From a bacterium (GTDB lineage: Bacteria; Vulcanimicrobiota; Xenobia; RGZZ01): a DNA stretch of 8,204 nt. The stretch lies in NCBI GenBank assembly GCA_021782195.1, contig JAJXVI010000080.1, positions 1 through 8,204 on the forward strand, given 5' to 3'. The notes under the pieces were generated by a model. It searched no databases, was not told the origin of the DNA, and saw only the letters and a program-made list of their open reading frames with translations. Positions 1 through 6,254 of the stretch are shown piece after piece. A program made the translations under genes and the position numbers. Each line of letters opens with the position of its first letter. Positions within the stretch are counted from its first letter, which is position 1.

Positions 1-524
1 ACGGGATAGCCGATCCGCTCACCTTCCCTCAGCGCCTCTTCCAGATCGCGCAACGGGCCGTCTGACCCCGGCACGCAACTCACGCCGCTCGAGGCCATGA
101 CCCTGCGGGCACCGTTCTTATTGCCCAGGAGGCGAATCTGCTCGGGCCCGGGACCCACGAACACGATCCCCGCGTCGGCGCACGCGGAGGCGAGTGCGGG
201 GTTCTCTGACAGGAAGCCGTAGCCCGGATGCACGGCCGCCGCTCCCACCTTTCTCGCCGCGTCGACCACGCCAGCCACGTCGAGGTAGGTCTCCCGCGGA
301 CCACGCGCCCCACTGGCATCGGCGCGTCCGTTCCCCGCGACGACACGCTCACCGGCGCCCGAGCCGGACCGAACGACAAAGACCTCGTCCGCGAGACGCG
401 CTGCCAGCGAATCCCGGTCTACTTCCGCACACAACAGCACCGACGTAATGGCGCGATCCCGGCAGGCTCGAATGACTCGGACCGCGATCTCGCCGCGGTT
501 TGCAACAAGGATTCTCTCGAACAT
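1..524 (-). CDS. accC: Biotin carboxylase (acetyl-CoA carboxylase subunit AccC), N-terminal part; runs off the left edge
   Basis: ATP-dependent carboxylation of the biotin on the carrier protein, first half of the acetyl-CoA carboxylase reaction that makes malonyl-CoA for fatty-acid synthesis; cytoplasmic. The frame is open from ATG at 524 to the window edge (174 codons). Visible hallmarks are FERILVANRGEIAVRVIRAC at residues 2-21, the AEVDRDS segment near 34-40, HPGYGFLSEN at about 99-108, FVGPGPEQIRLLGNK at about 122-136 and VPGSDGPL at 151-158, all standard for the biotin carboxylase N-domain and start of the ATP-grasp fold. Relative to my recollection of E. coli AccC, there are about 20 extra residues between LADE (45-48) and YLD (80-82), rich in Gly, Arg, Ala and Ser. 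No ATG or GTG lies upstream in frame before the macB stop, so ATG 524 is the likely start, although no Shine-Dalgarno is visible and a hairpin abuts it. The missing C-terminus means the alpha subunit of another acyl-CoA or pyruvate carboxylase cannot be excluded. No accB is seen beside it. Confidence 0.9.
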   Translation of the reverse strand, partial: MFERILVANRGEIAVRVIRACRDRAITSVLLCAEVDRDSLAARLADEVFVVRSGSGAGERVVAGNGRADASGARGPRETYLDVAGVVDAARKVGAAAVHPGYGFLSENPALASACADAGIVFVGPGPEQIRLLGNKNGARRVMASSGVSCVPGSDGPLRDLEEALREGERIGYP

Positions 525-526
525 GG

Positions 527-545
527 GCGTGCCGGTTCGGCACGC
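527..545 (-). promoter_or_regulatory. Perfect 8-bp hairpin immediately upstream of the accC start codon
   Basis: The arms GCGTGCCG (527-534) and CGGCACGC (538-545) are exact reverse complements around a 3-base loop. In the accC mRNA the hairpin would end 2 nt before the AUG, exactly where a Shine-Dalgarno should lie, and none is seen there. It could limit ribosome access or bind a protein; it has no following T-run in either direction, so it is not a classical terminator. The structure is seen directly; a regulatory role is inference. Confidence 0.4.
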
Positions 546-594
546 AGGCAGCGTGACCCTGCACCCCAGAAGCGATGGCCGTCGGGCTGAGAGG

Positions 595-625
595 AAAGGT
601 GCCCGGCGCAAACCAGGCCACCCCT
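595..625 (-). terminator. Weak terminator-like hairpin between macB and accC
   Basis: On the minus strand GGTGGCC (622-616) can pair with GGGCACC (604-598) with one G-G mismatch across an 11-nt loop. Two G-U pairs and one A-U pair extend the stem into the TTT at 597-595, after which the sequence is pyrimidine-rich (CCTCTC). It begins about 40 nt after the permease stop. The T-run is short and part of the stem, so it could at most attenuate read-through into accC. The rest of this 141-bp gap (525-665) holds no promoter I can recognise. Confidence 0.2.
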
Positions 626-665
626 TCTGACGCTCAGTCCGGCTTCGGGCGGGGAACCGTCGGCG

Positions 666-1883
666 TCACTCGTGACGAAGTGCCTCGATCGGGTCAAGCC
701 GGGACGCCTTGAAGGCCGGATAGAGTCCGAAAAACACGCCGACTGCGGCCGAGAAAGTCACGGAAAGCAACATCGATCGCCCCGAGACCACGAGCGGCCA
801 CGAGGTGAGACCGGCCACGAGGCGCGCGATGCCCCATCCTGTCGCGATACCGATTGCGCCTCCCAGGAGCGAGATCACGATCGACTCGACCAGAAACTGC
901 CACCGGATGTCTGCCTCGGTGGCTCCCAGCGCCATCCGCACCCCGATTTCACGAATCCGCTCGGTCACAGAGACGAGCATGATGTTCATGATGCCGATGC
1001 CCCCCACGAACAGCGAGACCGACGCAATCCCGCCCAGCAACATCGTGAAGGCTCCCGTCGAAGAGTCGGCGGCGGCCACGAACTCCGCCTGCGTGCGGAC
1101 CGAGAAGTCGTCCGGCTCGTGGGACCCGATACGGTGACGTTGCCGCAGCAACGCGATGATCTCGTTGCGCGCCCGGTCCACGTCAACGCGACTGTCAGCG
1201 CAGGCCATGACGACGTGCAGGTACGACAGGTTGAACAGACGTTTCATCGCGGTCGACACCGGCACCACCACCACGTCGTCGTTGCTGGTTCCGAACGCGG
1301 AGTCCCCCTTCTTTGCGAGCACGCCGAGCACGCGGCACGGCTCGCTTTGAATCCGCACGACCTTGCCGACGGGGTCGCTGTTGGGGAACAACTGGGTGGC
1401 CACGACCGTACCGAGCACGCACACCCTGGCCGCCGCGTTTTCCTCCTCGGGAAGAAAGAAGCGGCCCTCGGCCATCGGCCAGTTTCGCACCACCGGAAAA
1501 TCGGGGCCCACACCGTTGACCTGGGTCTGCCAGTTCTGCCCCGCATAGATGACCTGCGCCCCGTTCTGCGTCACCGGCGAGACGGCCGCCACAGACGGAC
1601 AGTTCCTGGCAATCGCGTCGGCGTCGGCGACCGTGAGGTTCGTGTGCCCGAACGCGCCCGTGCGCACGCCCCCCTGGTTCACCGAGCCGGGCATCACGAG
1701 CAGCACGTTGGTGCCGAGCCCCTGGATGCCCGCCTCGATGGAGCGACGCGCCCCCGCGCCAATGGCCAGCATGCTGATGACCGTCGCGACCCCGATGATG
1801 ATGCCAAGCAGGGTCAGGAACGTGCGCAGCTTGTTGCGCAGCAGTGCACGCAACGAAATGCGCAGGATGAGACGCATGCTCAC
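666..1883 (-). CDS. macB: MacB/FtsX-type ABC transporter permease
   Basis: Inner-membrane permease of a MacB-type (type VII ABC) exporter, which uses ATP hydrolysis in the cytoplasm to drive periplasmic movements that push substrates through the TolC duct rather than across the inner membrane. The 405-residue protein has the expected layout: TM1 at about 22-44 (preceded by [20 protein letters not shown]), a periplasmic MacB_PCD domain at about 45-275, then the FtsX domain with TM2 (about 278-303), signature [21 protein letters not shown] at 294-314 followed by VRMALGA, TM3 (about 330-356) and TM4 (about 370-391), ending in the typical DPIEALRHE. Unlike E. coli MacB there is no fused ATPase; that is the preceding gene, overlapping by 4 nt (GTGA). 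The GTG at 1883 fits this coupling; ATG at 1877, two codons later, is an equally plausible start. The substrate (macrolide, lipid, peptide or siderophore) cannot be told from sequence. Confidence 0.93.
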   Translation of the reverse strand: MSMRLILRISLRALLRNKLRTFLTLLGIIIGVATVISMLAIGAGARRSIEAGIQGLGTNVLLVMPGSVNQGGVRTGAFGHTNLTVADADAIARNCPSVAAVSPVTQNGAQVIYAGQNWQTQVNGVGPDFPVVRNWPMAEGRFFLPEEENAAARVCVLGTVVATQLFPNSDPVGKVVRIQSEPCRVLGVLAKKGDSAFGTSNDDVVVVPVSTAMKRLFNLSYLHVVMACADSRVDVDRARNEIIALLRQRHRIGSHEPDDFSVRTQAEFVAAADSSTGAFTMLLGGIASVSLFVGGIGIMNIMLVSVTERIREIGVRMALGATEADIRWQFLVESIVISLLGGAIGIATGWGIARLVAGLTSWPLVVSGRSMLLSVTFSAAVGVFFGLYPAFKASRLDPIEALRHE

Positions 1884-2872
1884 AGGTCGTCAGTGCGCAG
1901 CGCGGCCAGCTCGGCACGCGCGTCCCGCGGGTTCTCGACGGGACGGTCGGAAAGGATGCGCCCGTCTCGAAAAGTGATGATGCGATGCGCGTGAAGGGCC
2001 ACGTCCGGCTCGTGGGTCACGAGAATGATGGTCAGGCTGCGCGAGGCGTTGAGATCTTGGAAGATGCTCAGCACCTCGAGGCTCGTGCGACTGTCGAGGT
2101 TTCCCGTCGGCTCGTCGGCCAGCAGCAGCGACGGTTCGTTCACGAGCGCACGCGCAATGGCAACGCGTTGCTGCTCACCGCCCGACAGGCGAGTCGGCAC
2201 ATGATGGATTCGCTCCCCGAGACCCACGGCGGTCAGGGCCTCCACCGCGCGTTCGCGACGGGCGCGTGCGTTCAAGCGACCCGAGTAGAGCATGGGAAGT
2301 TCCACGTTCTCCAGGGCCGACGTGCGCGCGAGCAGGTTGAACCCCTGGAAGACGAACCCGAGCTTGCGATTTCGGATGTGCGCCTGCTCGTCCCGCGTCA
2401 TGCTGGAAACTTCGATGCCGTCGAGGAGATACGTCCCGGCGGTCGGGCGATCCAGGCATCCGAGAATGTTCATTGTCGTCGACTTGCCCGACCCGGACGG
2501 CCCCATGATGGCGACAAACTCGCCGCGCTCAACGCGGATGTCGACCCCCCGCAGCGCACGCACCTCGACCTCGCCGAGATCGTAGGTGCGCCAGAGGGCG
2601 CGCGCGTCGATGACCGGCCCCGCCCCGTCCGCCCCGGAACGCCGGCCCGACGAGGGGGACGCCGACGCGAGCAGCGGTGATCCCGCGGACGTCCCGTCCG
2701 AGCCCGACGGCGGTGATCCCGCGGACGTAGCGTCCGAGTCCGACGGCAGCGATCCCGCGGACGTAGCGTCCGAGCCCGACGGCAGCGATCCCGCGCACGT
2801 CGCGTCCGAGTCCGACGGCAGCGATCCCGCCGACGGGGGGGACGTCCCGTCCCGAAAGCCGGGTGCTCCCAT
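1880..2872 (-). CDS. MacB/LolD-type ABC transporter ATPase with a repeat-rich N-terminal tail
   Basis: Cytoplasmic ATPase that powers the permease encoded next. The catalytic core covers about residues 86-315: Walker [10 protein letters not shown] (124-132), Q-loop VFQGFNL (174-180), ABC signature LSGGEQQR (229-236), Walker B LLLADEP (249-255), D-loop GNLDSRT (257-263) and switch histidine in VTHEPD (285-290). [17 protein letters not shown] is typical of the MacB/LolD subfamily. The core alone matches the usual length of about 220-240 residues. The first 85 residues are extra: a low-complexity Ser/Gly/Asp/Ala/Pro tail built mostly from a 12-residue repeat (consensus [12 protein letters not shown]). 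The start is well supported: ATG 2872 shares a base with the macA stop (TGATG), and GGAGGG (2886-2881) lies 8 nt upstream; I see no ATG or GTG just before the core that could replace it. The tail looks disordered and its role is unknown. Confidence 0.93.
   Translation of the reverse strand: MGAPGFRDGTSPPSAGSLPSDSDATCAGSLPSGSDATSAGSLPSDSDATSAGSPPSGSDGTSAGSPLLASASPSSGRRSGADGAGPVIDARALWRTYDLGEVEVRALRGVDIRVERGEFVAIMGPSGSGKSTTMNILGCLDRPTAGTYLLDGIEVSSMTRDEQAHIRNRKLGFVFQGFNLLARTSALENVELPMLYSGRLNARARRERAVEALTAVGLGERIHHVPTRLSGGEQQRVAIARALVNEPSLLLADEPTGNLDSRTSLEVLSIFQDLNASRSLTIILVTHEPDVALHAHRIITFRDGRILSDRPVENPRDARAELAALRTDDL
2679..2850. repeat. 36-bp tandem repeat inside the ABC ATPase gene (four units plus a degenerate fifth)
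   Basis: Units begin at 2679, 2715, 2751 and 2787, each starting GATCCCGC and exactly 36 bp long; a degenerate fifth starts at 2823 and is interrupted by a G7 run (2835-2841). By eye, units 2 and 3 differ at one base, units 3 and 4 at three, and units 1 and 2 at five. Because 36 bp is 12 codons, copy-number changes keep the reading frame. The minus strand encodes repeated [16 protein letters not shown] peptides near the N-terminus of the ATPase. Near-identity of neighbouring units suggests recent expansion by slippage or unequal crossing-over, as in a coding minisatellite. Confidence 0.92.
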
Positions 2873-4485
2873 CAGAAGAACCCTCCGCGCATCCCCGACT
2901 TCCCGCTGCCACTGTCGCCCACGATCACCTTATCGCCCACCTTGAGACCGCCGGCACCAACCACTTCGGTGTTGTTGCCGTCGGTGATTCCAAGCACCAG
3001 GTATCTTGCAACCGCCTTCTTGGGGTTGTGGGGATCGACAATCCACACCCGCTGCGGTCGATGAGACACGGTAGTGTCCACGTCGTGGCGATGCGGAAAG
3101 TGCTCGACGGGCGAAGGAGCCGGCGACGGACTGGCGGCGGCCCCCGGTGATCCACTCGGATGCACCTTCACGTGGTCGCCGATCGGCAGATTTGAAGGAC
3201 GGTATCGAAGCGCGGCATTGGGCACCAGCACCACCTGCTTTTTCGACTCGACGTTGATGCTCACCGTGGCCGTCATTCCGGGCATCAAGAGGTGTTGCGG
3301 GTTGCGCGTGGTGACCACCACCGTGTAGGTGACGACGTTGTTCGTGGTCACGGGCGCCTGCCGGATTTCGCTGACCTCCCCTTCGAACTTGCGGTTCGGA
3401 AACGCGTCGACGCTGAAGACCGCGTGCGCGTGCACGCGAACCCGACCGATGTCGGCCTCGTCGACCGACGTCAACACCTCCATCTGGTCGAGATTCTCGG
3501 CCAGGGTGAAGAGATCCGGGGCGGTAAAGCTCGCGGCCACGGTCTGTCCGATGCTGATCTTGCGGTCGAGAACGACTCCTTTGATGGGAGAACGGATGAC
3601 CGTGTACTTGAGATTGACCGTGGCGGAATCCAGATTGGCCTGCGCCTGTCTGACCTGCGCCTCGGCCGCCCTGACCTGCGCCTCGCTCGCGCGCTTCAGG
3701 GCCATGGCCGACTCGACCTTCATCCGCGTGGCCTCTACGTCGGTCGCGGCCGACCGCACGGCTGCCAGTGACGAACGGCGCGTCGCCACCGCCGCAGCCA
3801 CCGCTCCCCGGGCGGCCGCTTCGGCGGCACGCGCGTCAAGATACTGGTTGTACGCGGTATCGCGGTCGCTGCGCGCGACGAGATCCCGGGCCAGCAGCGC
3901 CTGGTAGCGGCGATAGTTGGTGGCGGCCAGACTGAGATCGGATCGCGCCTTTGTCAGGTTGGCACGCGCCGATTCCTCCGAAGCCGCCGCGTTCTCCACG
4001 CCGGCACGCGCGGTCTCGAGTTTCGCGATAAAACCCTGGAGGTTCGCCTCCGTCGACCGGACATTGGCCGCCTGATTCGCAACGTTTGCCTGCATGTTCG
4101 CACCGTTGGCCTTCGCGTTGTTGACAGCGGCCCGAGCCTGGTCGACCGCGGCCTGGAACGGCGCGGGGTCAATGCGGGCCAGCGGCTGTCCGCGAACCAC
4201 GGAAGCGTTGTAGTCGACGTACAGGTTCACGATCGGCCCCGACACCTGACTTCCCACCTCAGTTCGCGTGACCGCGTCAAGCGTCCCCGTTGCGAGCACG
4301 TGCGAACTCACGTTGCCGCGGGTCAGGGCACCAAGCTCATAGGTCAGGGCATTGGCAGGATGCGTCGCGTGATGCCACCACGCATATCCAATGCCTCCGA
4401 GCAGCGCCACGACCAGGATGGTACGCCACGGGAACCTGCGCGGACGCTTCTTCGGGGCAGTGCGGGGCTCAGTGATCTCGCTCAT
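2872..4485 (-). CDS. macA: MacA-like periplasmic adaptor (membrane fusion protein, HlyD/RND-MFP family)
   Basis: Links the inner-membrane MacB-type pump to the TolC channel. The 537-residue protein has a basic cytoplasmic N-terminus ([10 protein letters not shown], 12-21), one membrane anchor at about 22-38, a first half-lipoyl segment ([19 protein letters not shown], 67-85), a long Ala-rich coiled-coil hairpin (about 112-290), the second half-lipoyl segment ([21 protein letters not shown], 296-316), a beta-barrel (about 334-412) and a membrane-proximal domain. At 537 residues it is much longer than E. coli MacA (about 370). The excess is partly the coiled coil, with many DQAR/AEAQ-type repeats, and partly a Pro/Ser/His-rich insertion at about 437-478 (containing SPSPAPSP and HFPHRHD), within the C-terminal domain. 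The tail is Gly-rich ([14 protein letters not shown]). ATG 4485 is preceded by AAGGAAG (4500-4494) with an 8-nt spacer, and the gene overlaps the TolC gene by 17 nt. The stop codon is coupled to the ATPase start. Confidence 0.93.
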   Translation of the reverse strand: MSEITEPRTAPKKRPRRFPWRTILVVALLGGIGYAWWHHATHPANALTYELGALTRGNVSSHVLATGTLDAVTRTEVGSQVSGPIVNLYVDYNASVVRGQPLARIDPAPFQAAVDQARAAVNNAKANGANMQANVANQAANVRSTEANLQGFIAKLETARAGVENAAASEESARANLTKARSDLSLAATNYRRYQALLARDLVARSDRDTAYNQYLDARAAEAAARGAVAAAVATRRSSLAAVRSAATDVEATRMKVESAMALKRASEAQVRAAEAQVRQAQANLDSATVNLKYTVIRSPIKGVVLDRKISIGQTVAASFTAPDLFTLAENLDQMEVLTSVDEADIGRVRVHAHAVFSVDAFPNRKFEGEVSEIRQAPVTTNNVVTYTVVVTTRNPQHLLMPGMTATVSINVESKKQVVLVPNAALRYRPSNLPIGDHVKVHPSGSPGAAASPSPAPSPVEHFPHRHDVDTTVSHRPQRVWIVDPHNPKKAVARYLVLGITDGNNTEVVGAGGLKVGDKVIVGDSGSGKSGMRGGFF

Positions 4486-6214
4486 CCAGCGGGCTTCCTT
4501 TCACGGGAGAAGGTGAAGTCTCGGGCCTCTCCGAGCGCCCCGTGGGACCGTTCGGTGCAGACGCACCCCGCGACGATCGAGGCGGCGGGGACGTGACCTC
4601 GGGGGCCCTGCGGGAAGCGTCTGGAACGCGATCCGGGCGAACCGGTGGCGCGGGCGGGGGCAACTGCGTGATCTCGCTCACCCCGACGTCGTGTTCGAGT
4701 TGCGCCTTCGCGGTGCGCAGATCGCTCTCCGCAGTTGCCATGTCGGAACGCGCCTGCGCTTCCTGTGCCTGGGCGTCGATGTAGTCGACGTTGGCCCCCA
4801 GGCCCACCTGATAGCGTTCGCTGGCAATCCGATAGTTCTCCTCGGCGTTCTCGAGACTGATACGCGCCGCCACGACCTCCGCCTTGCCCTGTTCAAACTT
4901 GATGAAATCGCTCTCCACCTGCTGATAGATCTGCTGGCGCAACTGCTCAATCTGGCAGGCATACGACGCCGCCTGGGCACGCGCAGCCTCCGCTGCAAAG
5001 TGATCGGCACCGCCGTCGAAAAGTGTCCAGCTCAAGGTGGTGCCCACGCTCCAGAACTGCTCGAGCGGCGAGGGGAATCCGCTCCATCCGTACGAGGCAC
5101 CAAAGCTCAGGGTCGGGAGGCGGTTCGCGTGATCGTAGGCAAAGTTCGCCAGGGTGGAGCGCATCTGGGCCAGCAGTGCGCGCAGGTCCGGCCGGCGCGC
5201 CCAGGCCACCGCGATGAGGCGCGCGCGGTCAAGCGTCAGCATGAGCTGTTCCCCTGGCACGACGGTGATGCGATAGGTAACGTCCTTTGCAATCCCCATC
5301 GCCACGTTCAGCGACACCCACGCCGCGCGGAGCGTCCCCTGGGCACGAATCAGGTTCAACTGAGCCTGCGCCAGGTTCGCGCGCGCCTGGGTCACCTCGT
5401 TGCGTGCCTTGGTCCCGATTTCGTAGAAGCCCAGCGCCTGGCGCAGATGCTCCTGCTGATCGGCAACGGTCTGCTTGTTGACCACCACCAGCGCCTGGTC
5501 GAGTGCCACCGTCAGGTACGCCTGGCGAACCGCCAGCGCGACGTCGAGCCGGGCAAGCACGAGGTTCTGGCGAACCGACTCGAGGCTCTGCGCGTCGGCC
5601 ATCAGCTTGAAGCGGCGTCGGTCAAAATCGTAGATGGTCTGATTGACGTTCAACTGGGTATTCATGGTGTCCTGGGTGGAAACCACGACCACCGACGTCG
5701 TTCCCCCGAATGCACCCGCCGTCTGCAGCGTCTGGTGGTTCGCGGCAGAGTGCTGGTAGGAACCGGTTGCGCTGACCTGAGGATAGTAGGTCGCGCCGTC
5801 TGCGTGCAGAAGCGCCTGTTGCACCTCGACCTGCTTCGCCGCGCTCAACACCTGCGGATTCCTCCGCAGCGCAATGCGGACCGCCGCGGCCATCGTCAGC
5901 GGACCGACCGGGGCGGGAGCGGACAACGAGGGAGGCAGTGGAGGCATCTGCACGCCGTTCGGACCGACCACGGGCAGGCGCACGGCGCGCTCCGGAGGGG
6001 GCGGGGGGATGGGGGGCGGCTCGGCGTCCCCGTCGGCTCCATCCGCCGGCGCGCGAGGGGACGTCGCGCGGGCGGCTGTCGTTCCGCCGGGACGGGAAAC
6101 GCGCGCCCGCGCGGGGCGAGGCACCGCGCTTGCGGAAACGGACGGAGCGGGCGCGGCCCAGCCTCCCATCGCGCAGAGCCACGCGACGAGCAGAACGTTC
6201 CCCCCGATCCGCAT
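4469..6214 (-). CDS. tolC: TolC-family outer-membrane efflux protein (OEP domains) with Pro-rich extensions
   Basis: Trimeric outer-membrane beta-barrel and periplasmic alpha-helical tunnel through which the MacAB-like pump expels substrates. From ATG 6214 the protein has 581 residues: a signal peptide at about 1-20 (MRIGGNVLLVAWLCAMGGWA, then APAP), a Pro/Ala/Arg-rich linker to about 100 containing PPPIPPPPP at 66-74, and two OEP repeats. The first starts at LTMAAAVRIALRRNPQVLSA (106-125) and the second at RPDLRALLAQMRSTLANF (341-358). Both repeats have the usual YPQVSATGSY-like and LPTLSFGASYGW beta-strand segments and long helices. It ends in a Pro/Ser/Arg-rich tail of about 65 residues. 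The expected lipobox is absent, so it is probably not a lipoprotein. The frame stays open upstream to a TTG at 6286, which would overlap the preceding gene by 32 nt. I prefer 6214 because it puts the signal peptide at the N-terminus, but neither start has a clear Shine-Dalgarno. Confidence 0.9.
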   Translation of the reverse strand: MRIGGNVLLVAWLCAMGGWAAPAPSVSASAVPRPARARVSRPGGTTAARATSPRAPADGADGDAEPPPIPPPPPERAVRLPVVGPNGVQMPPLPPSLSAPAPVGPLTMAAAVRIALRRNPQVLSAAKQVEVQQALLHADGATYYPQVSATGSYQHSAANHQTLQTAGAFGGTTSVVVVSTQDTMNTQLNVNQTIYDFDRRRFKLMADAQSLESVRQNLVLARLDVALAVRQAYLTVALDQALVVVNKQTVADQQEHLRQALGFYEIGTKARNEVTQARANLAQAQLNLIRAQGTLRAAWVSLNVAMGIAKDVTYRITVVPGEQLMLTLDRARLIAVAWARRPDLRALLAQMRSTLANFAYDHANRLPTLSFGASYGWSGFPSPLEQFWSVGTTLSWTLFDGGADHFAAEAARAQAASYACQIEQLRQQIYQQVESDFIKFEQGKAEVVAARISLENAEENYRIASERYQVGLGANVDYIDAQAQEAQARSDMATAESDLRTAKAQLEHDVGVSEITQLPPPAPPVRPDRVPDASRRAPEVTSPPPRSSRGASAPNGPTGRSERPETSPSPVKGSPLDERDH

Positions 6215-6217
6215 GAA

Positions 6218-6246
6218 GACCGACGGTCGACAAAATCTGACAGTCA
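6218..6246. promoter_or_regulatory. Two short palindromes in the gap before the TolC gene
   Basis: GACCGACGGTC (6218-6228; 5-base arms, 1-base centre) and TGACAGTCA (6238-6246; 4-base arms, 1-base centre) lie between the reductase stop (6255) and the preferred TolC start (6214). Their centres are 19 bp apart, close to two helix turns. They could be operator half-sites controlling the efflux genes separately from efp. No convincing -35/-10 pair was found with them and arms this short arise by chance, so this is only a candidate. Confidence 0.2.
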
Positions 6247-6254
6247 AGGGAGAA

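Noticed and set aside
1..12. Repeat of CGGGATAGCCG at the left edge and near 6599-6609
   Set aside because: Both encode a GYPV-type tetrapeptide in unrelated proteins (AccC IGYPV, reductase PGYPVR); short match explained by codon bias.
672..1994. 440-codon plus-strand open frame opposite the permease gene
   Set aside because: Its product is rich in Arg, His and Asp with no recognisable domain, and it is the mirror of a clearly conserved MacB permease; long antisense frames are expected in GC-rich DNA.
2890..2913. Walker A-like GDSGSGKS near the C-terminus of MacA
   Set aside because: It matches GxxxxGKS by chance in a Gly/Ser-rich tail; there is no P-loop fold or Walker B, and the protein is periplasmic.
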